A stretch of 64,000 bases of DNA from contig JAGVSM010003988.1 of NCBI GenBank assembly GCA_022494885.1, positions 174,972 to 238,971 of the forward strand, given 5' to 3'. A program made the translations under genes and the position numbers. How positions within the stretch are numbered: the stretch's first letter is position 1; the number at the start of each line of letters is the position of its first letter. Positions 40,391 to 53,460 of the stretch are shown here, in pieces. This DNA is from Micrasema longulum (lineage: Eukaryota; Arthropoda; Insecta; Trichoptera; Brachycentridae). The notes beneath the pieces are model-generated. The model worked only from the letters and a program-made list of their open reading frames with translations, searched no databases and had not been told where the DNA came from.

Positions 40391-43300
40391 ATTTATCGTT
40401 TTTACGTAGTTTTGAGCAATTAAAAAACTTATTAATTACTCAAAATTATTAACAGTTAGCTAATACTTCAATTCGTACAATTGTGCCGTAGGCTTAATGT
40501 CGCTTGCTCTTTGAAAACTTCACCATAATTAATTCATTTTGAACATTTATGTGAAATTTTCATATATTTTTTCAATGATTCTAGTGCTGAGTTTCGTACC
40601 ACCGTGCATAAATGGATTCGAATAATCACATAGCCGTGAATAATTGAAAGCTAGTAATGGGGAAACATCGATTTTTATTTCATTTTCGTTATAACGGATT
40701 CATTTGCCTTTGTTGTGTAAATATGGACGCATACTTTCTAGACATCGATTCAATCAGCTGTAATGACGCCATATGCTCTAACTTTTGATTGCACAAGTTT
40801 TCAAATATTCAAATGTAATGATGACCAATACAAATTAATGTTCTCGCAACTAGATTTAATTTTTTTCTTATTGTTCTCAAAAAAAAAATTGCTTAATAAA
40901 AGAAGAAATCATTCCATGTGAAGCCCTTTTAAAATTATAAACTCTAATATATTTTAATTAATGGAGGATCATTTGATAATTTAAGAATGTGCATGTTAAC
41001 CTAAATATTTATTTTATTTATTATGGTTCACAAACAATAAACAATGTATATGACATTGGCACAATGATCACAAATTGTTATTTTAGATATTGTTCATCAA
41101 TTATATGTCACAAATTGTTATTTTAGATATTGTTCATCAACTATATGTGAACACAGCATGGACGAATAAAGAAAAAAAATTTTTTTTTAATTGGCTAGCT
41201 TAATTGAATTCTATGATTGTTATAAAAGTTATCACAATAAATTATTACTAACAGGTTATTACAAATTATTGTTTTAAGTGAAAGAAAAAAAAGAAGAAAA
41301 ACCAGTAAATACTTTTTTTATAAGCCAACTACTTTTTGTGTTTATATGCTACATATTTGTTATATTCTACATATTTTTTTGTTTTTATTTGAACCAATAA
41401 TAAAACATTAAATTTTCAACTCAAAATTAATATATATTTTTTTAATTATGAGAAGGATTTAAAAGTACTTGACTTAACAATTGGAAAACCAGTGCAGCGC
41501 CCTATGCACCGCATGGCATAGGGAAACGATGAAACGATGATGATGAAAGTCACAAAGTGTATAAGTGATTAAAGCATTAATAATGTTTAAATAAAATACA
41601 TATAATAATATAAAATGTAAGTAAATAATTGTATAAACCACTTACTGACTTTTCTATGTCGTTCACTTACTAAAATGCTAATGTAATGTGACAAAAGTCC
41701 TGCGGTGCTATTCTGAACCGTTTTTGTGGCCGTAAAAAATACTTTTATTTCGCGTTTTTCGCATATAAATATGAGAGTTAAAAGCTTTTTCTACGGCCAT
41801 GAGAGCGTTAAAAATATCACCTCTGGTGATGAGACTGGTAAGTCTTTTAATCGGTAGTCATAGAAAACTCGCCATGTGTAAATATACAATGACTTAATAA
41901 CATTTAATAATTTTTTTTATTAATCTACTTCTAAGAACAGGCTGAGCCATGTTACATGAAGCCTAACCTAACCGGAGGACTCTCCATATTAATGTTTTAA
42001 TGCAATAGTTTTGCTGAGATTTTCCGGTATTAAATATGTAAATTTAAGCAGTACATTTACAAACAACATTATTTTCAATCTAAAATTTAAAAAATGGTCC
42101 CTTACCTAATAAATATATAATAATAAAAATCTCTCTGAATATTCAGAGAAATTTGGAATCCTTTAATAATTCGCCTCCGCAATCTGCTTCTCATTTTATC
42201 TAATATAAAAGTTTTTAAAAAAGAAAAATTATACCCTTCCAACTTATTATGAGCATGAAACACGTAACAGGGGGTTACCACCCCAGAAATTCTTATTTGT
42301 GCATTTTTCCACCCCTCTGAAAGAAAAATAAATATAATTATACGTTACCCAGCGCTAAGAAACCAAGCGTCTTACGAAGGTACCGTTAAACAATCAAAAT
42401 TGCGAAAAATCTTTTTATTACGGCTCAACTATATAAATAAAAATTTCCCTGTAAATTAAAGGGGGTGTAAGATTATCGGAGGAAAAAAATAAGGGTGCCG
42501 AATCTATCTATCCATCCTCCCCTTTTTCCAGCATTTTTTCTTCGTCTAAATTATTGCACACCTTTGTGAGGGCGTAAATCAATAGGGGAGGTAGGGGTGG
42601 ATTGAAGCGCGATCTCTTTTTGCATATAATTGCGTTTTTCTTCGTCTTCCTAAATAAGGACGCCTTGCCATTCCACATTAAGCGACGCTTTGATGTCCTT
42701 AATTCCATTTTAAGAGAGCAGCGTAATCGAAATTGAAATTTAAATTAATCTGTGCGTTGGAAATGAACGAATTTTGTAATTGATTTTTTCATAATAAAAC
42801 AAACCGATGCAAAAATATTCAACTAGCGATAAATTAAATTGACTTCTCAGCGGAAACGCGTCTCCCCAATGTTTATTAAAAATTGTAATTAGAGTCTAAT
42901 GCATTTTAATATTTAAAACCTGTATTTTTTTCTTCGACAAAAGCAACGCAGGTTGTTCTACCTATCATGATGCAAAACCAACCTGCTAATGGCTTTACCG
43001 GTCGGCAGCCTGCCCACCACGTACCGTGCACCACATCTGAGAATATTTAACGTTCTTGGTGATTTCCACATAATCGTATACTGAAAATTCGTTTTCGAAC
43101 GAGAAATGATGCCCGATGGAGCATTCTGTAACCTGATAGCCTTAGTATCTTTGGTGCTGAAAGAAGGTAACCGAGATATTATAATAGACACTTTATTAAA
43201 TTGTGAAAACGAAGGAAGTGAATTTTTCACTGACTGGGATTAAATTGATTGGATGTATTTGCAGAAATGATTACAAAACTTTTTAAAAGACTTGAAATTA

Positions 43301-44439
43301 TTTTTGGAAGCCAACAGATCTGTAAATCCGACCGGACCTATAACACGGCGACGGATAGTAGCGAGAAGCTCCATTGTTTATTCATAGAAACTTGTCGGTT
43401 GGCAAAGCAATCTTATTATTTAATCATTTCACAACGAATTTAATATATTATATTAAATTTGAATGGCAATGGGATTACTGTCAGGAAAGCAATTTCCAAA
43501 TTGTAGAACCTTTGTTGGTTAATTTGTGATGATTTTTTTTATTTATTTAAATAATAAATAATTTATGTTTTATAATGTTCTTAATAAGTAAATTAAATGA
43601 AATAAAATTGGCTTGTAATTACTTGACGTATTGTGTAACAATTATAATTCTGCCTAATGTTTCCAATCGTAAGGTTGACGTTAAAAGTCCCGAAGTTTAA
43701 AATTTCTCTAATGCTACCTTCACTGTTAAGGTATCGGTCTATTTAGATAAATTTCTAAGAGGCTTTAATTACAGTGTAAGCATAGAAAGATTTGGAATGA
43801 CTCAAAACATGTTACTTAACAAATATTTTTTAAACAATGATCTCCTGTAAATTATAATCGGTAAAAATACTGTATTCAGTTTTTTCACTATAGTCAGTCA
43901 ATTATAAATGGAAGTAACTGATGAAACTGGAAAAATATGTTTTATTAATGCAGCTACACTAGGAAATGTCAGTATAGAAACTCAATCTATTAATTCTTTT
44001 TTTTTCTGCTTAAAATTTTTGTGTGCCTTTTTAATAAATGGTAAACATAAATTGTAACTTTATGTTAGTATTGTTCTTTAGGAAGGTACCAATATGCTCC
44101 CTAAATTATTAAATCTATAAAGCATATTGTAAATTCAAAGAATATCAAATAGCACGGAAGTTTTTATTGTTGTACTGTACTCAATTGTGACTTTCTTCTG
44201 TATACGGAAAAGAATAGTTTGTTTTTGTACAGTTTCTGTTATGTAACAAAAATATTTAACTTTTTAATAATTAACTGATATTCAAAAACGTTTCCCCATA
44301 AACTCATTTGACTTCATTATTATAATACGATAATCATTATTGTTCACATTGCGGTTTTTTTAATAGAATAAAAATACAAATAGCTCTTTGAGGTAGGTAT
44401 CAATCATTTGTCAATGTGTTTTTACACTTGAATATTTTG
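40391..44439. other. Long gene-free stretch
   Basis: It contains the 40-bp tandem repeat at 41069-41148, a family A SINE end (AACCAGTGCAGCGCCCTATG, 41487-41520) and a GC-richer part at 42180-42720. Frames at 42958-43230 (minus, 90 codons) and 43249-43443 (plus, 64 codons) lack any recognisable pattern. The minus one contains ARYVVGRLPTGKAISRLV but no family could be named. Confidence 0.5.
41069..41148. repeat. Tandem duplication, 40 bp x 2
   Basis: Two adjacent copies begin CACAAATTGTTATTTTAGAT and differ at one base (AATTATATGT against AACTATATGT), so the duplication is recent. ATTG/CAAT half sites make each unit partly self-complementary. Confidence 0.85.
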
Positions 44440-44580
44440 TAGTCTCTGAGACTGGTACCTGAAGCGTTAGGTGTACCAAAAATGATCAAGATGCGTTGCT
44501 GTTGGTGCACTAAAGTAATGTCCTATGCACTTTTATAAGCGGAAAGCGAACAATGATAAAATTGTAGATTGAAAACTGAA
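44440..44580 (+). mobile_element. SINE family A body and end
   Basis: TAGTCTCTGAGACTGGTACC, TGAAGCGTTAGGTGTACCAA, AAATGATCAAGATGCGTTGC and AATGTCCTATGCAC follow the family A body to its end. No head is visible. Confidence 0.6.
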
Positions 44581-46629
44581 TTATGCGCATAAATATAAAG
44601 TGAAATTCAATTTTTAAAAAAGAAAATAATTTGTTGTTGACGAAATGTGATACTCTGATTCAATATCTTTGCTTGTTTCATATATTTTATTAATAATGGT
44701 ATAAAAGTGCATTACCAAATTCGTCCAAGGCAAGGAATGCTCCCATCAGAATACATTATTTCTTCAGGACTCGCGTGGGATACATTGTGAGGCGCAATTA
44801 TTTTTGCTTATGACTACCATTAAATATTATATAAGATGCCGACGCGTATCCCAAAGTGGAAATGAGAAAATGGGGAATTATTCTTGCAACGGGGAGTTAC
44901 AAATACAGTGGCGTCCTAAAAAAATACCTAAGCAATATATCAATCGTGCAGTTCATTAGTTAGACATCTCCAAACTACAAGTTCAGATGTAATGAAAATA
45001 TAAATATTGAAGTGGTAATATGAAAAGTAATATTTTTGATGTGAATCTGAATTTGACCCTCTATATTGCACGCGTAGACAGACGAGAAACATTTTTTTAG
45101 AGATTCGTTAAGTTTTTGTTTGTTGCCATAGATCGTCTTTAGTATAAACCTGCTTTTTGTTTTAAGTTTCTTTCTTAATATTTGAATTGAATTTATTGTT
45201 TTGCTTAATATTTTGTAATGATTTTTGTTACTCGCATGCTGTGAACAGTTATAAATAATATTGCCCGGTTATATTTTGTGTCACCACTAATTTGTTATTG
45301 TTCCAAAAATGAAGAAATGTACGAGTATATTCAGTGATTGAGTTCATGGATGACTACTAACTGATATGAATAACAGGATAATAAACTAACATACCCTCTC
45401 ACCGTCATAATTTGAAAAATTAGATTGATGGTAACAGACAAATTGAAAACACAGATTCGAGTGCAATGACGGTGATATGAGCATTGAAAGCAGTACATGC
45501 AAATTACAAAAAATGCAGGTCAATACACAAATCAAGAAACGTAAATAAATTGTTTGGATGTGTGGTAATTTAAGAAAACAATTAAACATGCAGCGATGCA
45601 CACTTGTTTGTGTCACACTCGCAAACAAATGGTTCGCATCTAAGAGTGAGGAATCATATTTTTTCACTACCCAGCATTTATTTAAACTTATTTATATCGT
45701 TTTTCTTGCACGCCCCTGAGATTACCGCCAGGGCGCGCGAAAGAATAAGGGAGATTTTATACTTTTTTCTAGACACAATGGAAAGTGATTGCATAGTAGA
45801 TTTTCATGAAAACGTAATGCGAATCTGTAATGGAAAATATAAGACGCGATTATTAAGTTTCGCGGATAGGTATTGTTGTGCTCATTAGGGAGGCGCAGGG
45901 GGTTGAAATAAGGGATGTGATAGCTGTAGGATAGTATGATGTATCGAAACATTACGTGATCAAATGAAATAAGAGTAATATAAATCGAAGATGAAATTTA
46001 ATAGTAACAATACGCGTTATTCCAATACTGTATCGCCTAGAATGTAAATTTAATTCATTGTTTTAGATGTAATTGATACTTGCAACACACAAAATTAATG
46101 AAAATGATTTAAACGTAAACCGAGAAACCGGCCTTTTTATAGATTGTTTTAACAAATGTAGCTACTTAATAATCATAATGAAGACACATTTTTATTTATT
46201 TTTGTTAATGCACTAATAACAAAAGTTGAAGTATAAAGTTAACGCATTCAATACGCAGATTTTGCTACCACTAAAAATCATTTTTCATTACTTTGATTGA
46301 TGTTTTATAAGAATTGGCGTCTGAATCACAAAACATAAATTGTCGAATTCAAACAGAGTAAATCATAGTTTTTTTTGTTCCTATAGGAAATTAAAAAAAT
46401 ACATTTTATTTTCATTGGCAGTATTTTATAGTGAGTAATACCAATGCCATGCGTTTATTTGTTTGTACTCAATATGAGGCTTGATTTCGCTGATAAATTA
46501 TTGTCCATGCTTGATAAAAATTACATTTCATTATTTTCGTTACTGAAAACTGAACCCGGAATTACGCTACAAAGAATGGATGATTTATTTCATATTTCTC
46601 TGGGGATTCCCTAATACTTAAAAATGTCT
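44581..46629. other. Gene-free stretch
   Basis: At about 45235-45310 TGCTGTGAACAGTTATAAAT and CACTAATTTGTTATTGTTCC match the middle of family X (17990-18085), so a fragment of it lies here. Frames of 76-94 codons at 45386-45952 overlap on opposite strands and are unrecognised. The rest is AT-rich. Confidence 0.5.
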
Positions 46630-47070
46630 GCTACTGCTACCATTACGCAATTTCCCATTAGGGGTAAGCAAATGAGATAGAATGCTACATGCGTCTATCT
46701 TGACATATATTCATAGCTTCTTCCAAATTTGAACATGCCATTTGATTATTCCCGCTTTGATATGACCAGATCTTTAATTTTGGTTTATTTGATCAGACAA
46801 CGTTTTTCTTGGTCGACCTCTTCCTACGTTGCCATTTATTCTCGTCATATATATCTGTTCTTTTCAAATCTTTTTAAATGTATTAATTATTAATTGTTTA
46901 TAGCCCTCTGGTACATCGATTTCTCTCGCATTCGTCTAAAAGGTTGCATTTCAAATACTGCTGAAATTTGCTTTAACCTTTTTTCTGCATTCATATTTAG
47001 CTTTCATACATAGATGTCTGTACTGATACTCCGGTGTGGGTCTTTTGTGTCAAATGCGAAATTTTTCGAA
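46630..47070 (-). pseudogene. LINE 3' part (family L1, copy 2)
   Basis: The plus strand reads GCTACTGCTACCATTACGCA, TTCCCATTAGGGGTAAGCAA, GATATGACCAGATCTTTAAT and GTTTTTCTTGGTCGACCTCT, parallel to the plus strand at 37915-38110 and 57360-57550. The coding direction is minus and the G-R-P-R region is decayed. It is the most diverged of the three copies. Confidence 0.6.
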
Positions 47071-47939
47071 CAACTTTTTTTACTTGACCATTGCAAATAA
47101 TTTGCTTATTTAGGTACAATCTGAGAGTTCGATAAGAGTGGAAAACGTATAAATATTTAAGGGTATGTTCTGAGTTTACACACAGTTCGGAAGCACCGGA
47201 TTGCCATAATTTCTCATCTCACCCTAAAAGCCATTTTATTATCCTCAGGCCTAAACTCTCCCCCATATTTCGTGGCTCGGTCCACTATATATATCCAGAC
47301 TCGGGGCAATCTTCTTCGAATTGCGTGACGCGATTAAAAAATAGATTATGAGCTTTTTTACGACTGCGTATAAATTAAGTCAAACAAAAAGCGTATCGGC
47401 CCAACGAAACGATTGAAACTGCCAAACTGATTATATCGAAAGTGACTAGATTTATATGTTTTACGAATTTTTCATTAATTCAAAATCTTCATCAATATTT
47501 AAGTCTAAAAATTTATTTAGTTTATTAAAGCCACGCATTTATATTTCATATTTCAAAACTTAATTATCATAAGAAATGAGATCAAATTACATAAAACGTT
47601 GCTTGCTTCATGAAATATTATGTGGAATTTTTCAAAGTATGATAAGTATGATGTATGGGTTGTTTATTGTTAATTGTCACACAATTGTTGATATATTTTT
47701 TTTAACAAAACACGATATATCACACAGTGCATAAATATTGGTTTAATTTGACTATTTTTTGGCATCTTATATATTGAACATCCCGACATTTCGGATAGTA
47801 TAAATTATTATTAATTATGAATATATGAAGTGTAATGAATTTTATTATCTTAATACAACTAATTATAATCACTAATTTATAGTGGTTTCGATTATTTTTT
47901 GACTGAATATTTAACCATAGTTAGGTAGCATTCATGTTG
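47071..47939. other. Gene-free stretch with island at 47160-47400
   Basis: The island includes CCACTATATATATCCAGACT (TATA-like) and GCGTGACGCGATT. No frame was recognised and no transcript is evident. Confidence 0.45.
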
Positions 47940-48043
47940 GCGGCCTCCGTGGTGTAGTGGTCAAGACGCTTGACTCACGCTAGTTACTATGTAAATGCGT
48001 ATAATAATCTCGCTAGTTACTATGTAAATGCGTATAATAAAAT
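47940..48043 (+). mobile_element. SINE family B head with a 33-bp tandem repeat
   Basis: GGCCTCCGTGGTGTAGTGGT, CAAGACGCTTGACTCAC is the start of a family B head (compare 33250-33215 reversed). At the point where the anticodon-loop region should continue, two exact-start copies of CGCTAGTTACTATGTAAATG-CGTATAATAA (47978-48010 and 48011-48043) replace the rest. The B box is lost, so the copy is inactive. Confidence 0.65.
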
Positions 48044-51000
48044 TAAATATATATGGGTTTGCTTGCGGTATTGCAAAAACAGTTAATCTTGGAGTGATTT
48101 TTCACAAAAATAGCCCCCCGTGAAAAACAAATTATATCTAAATATTTACATTTACTGGTGGGTGTCTAGAAGTTCTGAATTATACATCATTTTAGTATTT
48201 AGTAAAAAATATTTTAAACAACAAAAACAAAAATTCAGTTTTATTTTAGTTGTATAATTTGAGTTGTATTTTATACAAAAAAAAACAAGGATTGAATATC
48301 ATTATGCAAGCACTAACTGAATATCCCAAAAATAAAGTTTTTTTGTTTATTTAAGGGTTAATGGTATTTTTATCAGTGCGTTGCATAATGCACCCAGATA
48401 CCAAAGTTGCACACGTTCTTTCGCGTGCTAACGTACCCTCTTACCGCTACAACTAAGGGTAGAGGGTGATTTTTTATTAAGTTTGCTACCCCTTGCTCGT
48501 AACCCCCCGGCGAATAATACCTACCCCTTTGGTGGAATGAAAAAAATGCATTAAAAAAACGCGTTACTGAGATATCCATGAAAAAATGCATTTGGTCCCC
48601 TTTAGAACGTACACAATTCAACTAGATGCATTGTTTCATTGGAAAAGCTTTGTTTGAATCGAAATAACGTAAAAACTGACAGATACAAACTTACATTAAT
48701 GTTAGTATGGCTAAGTGGTTTCATTCGTATTGTGTAATATCTTGTATCGATTCTACAGAACATAAGTTTTAGGTGTGTTTTTCTTAACATATGCTCAAGT
48801 CTATTTATTCACCCTAATTTGTGTCATTATTACATATTTCCACTTGTTTATCTTAAAATAAACTCAAGTGTCAGTCTGATTACAGTGCCCCTTACAGCAA
48901 TAAACATTTTTGTTTTTAACAATTTTATTTTAACCCTGTGATATTGACAGCTTTTTAAAGGATAAATATTGGTGAGTTTTATATAAGATATTTCACAAGT
49001 AAAAGATTTCAATTTGGATCAGTATGGATTATTTGTAAAAATGAATATATGCGTAGAATTTCATTATCACGTATTTCTTTTTCTAAAATTAAGATTTTTT
49101 CGTCAATTAACACATTTCAATATTTAATTTTGTTATTTTACTAAAAATAAAATAATGGAAAAGGTATTTTTGTACAGTCAAATGAATAAGTATGATAAAT
49201 AACGGATAAAAAGATAAATAAATGGATTGCCTACGATTGATAAACATAAAATATGTCGATTTAAAATTTATACGAAACCGTGTTATAAAAGTGGTTATTT
49301 AGTTTCGTAAATTAAGACTTTTGATTGTATAATTTTTATCAAGAGTTTGGTTCCTAGTGATATTTTCATTGTTATTCTTTACCTTATTCAAGAGCTAGGT
49401 TAAGGTAACTTTTACTAATTTAGAATTTCATTTTAGTGCGCACTTAACTCTCACATTACTAATAATCGTAAATTACCCTTTTAAATGTTTCAACTTCATA
49501 TTTACATTAGTACAATGAGAAATAAAGAGTTAGCTCCACCTTTTGCTTTGATATAAAAACTCCTTTGTTCTTTAAATCCGGCAAGCTACGGAACCGACAT
49601 TAATTATAATATCCGATTTTAAAACGTTTTTTAGGCTACATTTTTTTAGATGGGGTGGAAATATTAGGGTAGATCACAAAGTATACAAACAATAGTTGAA
49701 TAATGAATCTACCATATCAAAAGCAAACGAAAATTAAATAAAAATGCCACTTTACAGTTTGCTTTAAAAAAATCTGGCTGTGAAGCAATTAGGAAAATGC
49801 ATTTGAAAATTAATGCAAATACAAGTAAAAATTACTCGAGAATACAAAATAATATCCATACGGCAAAATTTTTCCAAAATATTGAACATTTAAAAATAAA
49901 AACTAACATACACCTCTACTGATTTGAAGAAATTGCTATAGTAATAAACATGCTAAGGACTCACGTCGTTTATATTTAAAAAATAAATAAATTAAAAGTA
50001 AAAGTAAAAATATACTTTCTTTGGAAGATCACAGTTATAAATAATTGATTATCATTTAAAATTTATTGTTAAAAACTTTTAAGTCATTCAGATAATTTTT
50101 GTAAGTTATCTTCAATTGTGTAAATTTATAATTTGCCCTAAACATGAGCGTTCACATTAAATAACATTGTGCTTGGATGAAATGGGTGGGTGATTAAAAG
50201 AAAAAGAAGCAAATAAATCAACCTATCAAATATGGTCGATGTAATTTAATTACATGTTTACTAAATTCTAGTATAACGGAAATAAAATAAAGTACTTTGC
50301 AAATTATAACAATTTGAAAATCAAACGTAATTTTTTTTTTTGAAAATAATTTTGTGATTTTCATTGTAAAAAATGTAAGCTATTTTCAAAAGAAGCTATT
50401 AAATTAATCTGCGGTGCCCACTTAAAAAAGTTTCTTTAATTCCGAAATGAAGAATGAAGCGCAGTAAAACGCAAATAATTGGGGGTAAGTTGAAACTTCT
50501 GAAAGAAAAAAAGAGGGTAGGGGCGGTATAAAAAACTGCTTTGAATACTTGTATATATTACAGGGATTAAAAAAATCTAGTACTGGATTTTAATTGTCAT
50601 GCAAAATTAATGGTTGACGCCCTGTTGACGCCACTGAGAATGTTTTGATTGCTTTTTTTAATAAGTTTTTTCCTTGGCGGTTTTTTCTAAGGCGCCATTG
50701 GGGGGTTGTTTGCAGTTTTTTTTCTTTAATGAGCGATTTTGTGGTGCAATTTAATTGTTAGCAACACCAGCAATGATGGAAAGGGAGGAATATATTTTGG
50801 TTACGTTTGAAGAGTGTATAATTAAACATAAGTTCACTTTGCATGCGAATGGGTGATCCGATGATGAAAAAAAAAATGGGGGGTTGTTTATCTTCGTCAC
50901 ACGATATGCTAACGAATTGAAAATAAATAATTCACAACCGAAAATTGTTTTAATTTTTATAATATTTGAACAAACGATACCTATCTGTAATACATCGTAT

Positions 51001-51089
51001 TCTATGTGTACTTAAAGTTTAAACATAATATTGTATACTTAAAAAGAGATTCTTAATATCGATCAGTATTATGACATTTTAGCGTGATT
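48044..51089. other. Long AT-rich stretch
   Basis: GC-richer patches lie at 48360-48600 and 50400-50900, the latter with a small duplication GTTGACGCC...GTTGACGCC at about 50613-50631. No gene or recognised repeat was found. Confidence 0.5.
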
Positions 51090-51370
51090 TTAAATGGCAG
51101 AAAAAATAAATAAAAAACATAATAAAAATTCAACCAACAATGCTGTACACACGAGACTAGAGATACTAAACACTCTCAAAACTCATTATATAATAGTTTA
51201 AAACTGTACAGTGAGTGACTAGAAAAAATAGAAATTCCAAATATATGTTTAATCAATTTAAAAACAATGCTCTCGAAAAAATTTGATACCAAATGTAATA
51301 TTATTGTGTTTATATTAGTTCTTAAGATGTTATGAACTAACTTAATAAAATATACATGTAAATAATGAAC
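51090..51370 (+). pseudogene. LINE C-terminal part (family L2, copy 2)
   Basis: The plus-strand reading CTHETRDTKHSQNSLYNSLK, LYSE, one stop, LEKIEIPNICLINLKTMLSK, KFDTKCN parallels the end of copy 1 at 22490-23085 (SQNSLYKGLKLYNELPEEIK, LKNMLSRNFDKK). The 3' sequence TTCTTAAGATGTTATGAACT AA is the same as there. An internal stop makes it dead. The minus-strand frame of 107 codons at 51176-51499 is a shadow of this repeat. Confidence 0.65.
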
Positions 51371-53084
51371 ATGTAAATAATTCATAAGCAATATTTTTTT
51401 TGTTTGAAGTTGTAATTGGTTAAAAAATTCATTGAATAATATTATGCTTATATGGTAATGGTAATTTGTGTAATTATGAGTGAAATTTTTCAACCGCAAG
51501 AAGTGATTTTAATAAAAACGATAGAATTTGATCCTAACACTGATGTTGTTTTTCAAATAAAAATATTGCTGATGATAATTCTAATTAGAAAATACGGATA
51601 TAGGATAATTTATTAAAAGCGATCGACTCTTAGAGAACATGTGTAAATATTGTAATCTCAGTATGTTTATTTAAGATATTGTTGAAATTTAATACATTTC
51701 TACTTTAATTAAATAAGTAATGAACAATATTTTTTGCCAAAATATACATGCAAGTTTACAACCGAATACAGTTAGGTTGTAAGCACCTTTTCAAATACAT
51801 GATACCATAAATTAAAAACAACGATTTCTTAATCGAACTTTTAAAATCTCGTTGGAATATAGAATTTAATTTTAAATATGATTCGTAATCTAATTAGATT
51901 TTCCCGGTTTCAAAAGCAACTTATATAAAATAAAAAGCTCTTTATACAACCGAATCTATTTACCTATATATAATTTACTTTTTATTTAAGGGTTCCACTA
52001 ACCTTTCGCGTATAATCTACGAAGATCTCGTGTGGATATTGAAGTGGTGTTGATTCGAAAACTGAAATTAAGGGAAAAATCAAATTCAAAAATTTGTTTT
52101 TTAATTTTAATGATTTACATTTCCCTTTGGTTTTTAATTTTAAAATAATTAAAAACCTTAACAATAGATAAATTACAAAAAATAGCCTATTACGTATAAG
52201 TGGATTTCTAAAAAGCAAAAATACCAAATTTATGTGGAATTTAAAGGAACCGAAACGAGATTTCAAAATCATTTAATGTACACCGGGTAATGAAATACAT
52301 TTAAAAAAAAAACCTTTGTTTGGTTAAATGAAGTAATTTATATACGTAACGTGCATAAAAAATGTAATTTATTTTAATACTCACAATTTTTGCTCCATTT
52401 ATCGTTATAACATCATTGAAATTTGTAAAAAGTAATAGTGTATTTTTTTTAATGTATAAATCACACTTCGAAAAGGGTTAATGAAAAGAACGAAAGTATG
52501 AATATTCAAAAAATACATTTTTTAAATGTGTTACAATGGTTCTGTGATTTTTAATGGCGCGTGTACAAATAGGAGCCCGCCAATAATGTCCGCACATTTT
52601 ATGTTATTAATTTTCTTTTTTGATATTCGATACGGCTAAAAAATTAATGTCCTGTCAATAAATCCAATAAATTTTACAATCCCTTATCACGCGCGCCTAA
52701 ATATCAGTAGAATAGCTGCCATTGTTATGGACCATAGTGGAAACATATGGTTGCCAAAGGGTTGACATATATTTTTGTGATATAAATCAAAATAGATAAA
52801 TATGAAAATACTGTTTCATTTTTAAAAAATCCTTATGAAAATAATAAAAAATACAATTAGCACTAATTGAAGGAACTAATGACTATGGAAGGAAGACAAA
52901 TTTTTTGAGAAAACATTTATCGGTTAATATCTAAGCACTAATAATATGAGTATGTTGTGTTTATAAGTTAAAGTTCAAGTTTAAAAATCCATAAATTTGA
53001 AGTGTGTGCTTTTCTGATGACGAAATTAAAAATTATAAAATATGTAGGTATGTTAAAAAAAAACAAAAATTGTCATTATAATCA
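51371..53084. other. AT-rich stretch
   Basis: A 96-codon minus frame at 51982-52272 is lysine- and leucine-rich from AT bias and has no recognised family. A GC-richer patch is at 52550-52740. Confidence 0.5.
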
Positions 53085-53460
53085 TCTTTTTTCTATCACA
53101 GTGGTGCATAGGGTAACGCGTTGGCAATCAAATCGCAGTGCATCTAGATCATTTTCGTTAAATTAAAGGTAAGGTGATCAGTCTTACGCTTCAGGTCCAA
53201 AGAAAGTGAAACACTGCTGTGTTGAACCACCATCAAAACAAATATTTCACGTCGACCCTGCCAGGAATCGAACCCGGGACCTCAAAAACGTTAGGCAAGC
53301 GCGCCAATTACATCAATACGAGGCCGATTTTTTCAGAATTTTTCCCTGAGAGTAAGTAGCCATCGAGTCGAAAAAGCTCGTCACGGATTCTGGATTTATT
53401 TCACAAGCTTAACTGTATTCTTCATCGGCCTGGACACGGAATGATTTATTTTATAGTTTC
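53085..53460 (-). mobile_element. Composite SINE family A, full length
   Basis: On the minus strand the order is complete: extension (53440-53335, CCGGGCCGATG-like start, then TTTTTCGACTCGATGGC), tRNA-like block (53330-53260, GCGCGCTTGCCTAACG, then TCCCGGGTTCGATTCCTGGC with an intact B box) and body (53255-53100, CTGAAGCGTAAGACTGATCA, CCTTACC, CTAGATGCACTGCGATTTG). This is one of the best copies for defining the family. It ends CCCTATGCACCACTGTG at about 53100. Confidence 0.75.

Noticed and set aside
41930..41990. CTAAGAACAGG block as another copy of the LINE 3' block of 19467-19512
   Set aside because: Only about ten bases agree and the flanks do not.
42958..43230. 90-codon minus frame with a short LINE-like phrase (GRLPTGKAISRL)
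   Set aside because: The phrase alone is too weak; the preceding residues do not follow any LINE C-terminus I know and there is no 3' tail.
51176..51499. 107-codon open frame on the minus strand
   Set aside because: It runs antisense to a LINE C-terminus that can be traced on the plus strand by protein similarity to 22490-23085.
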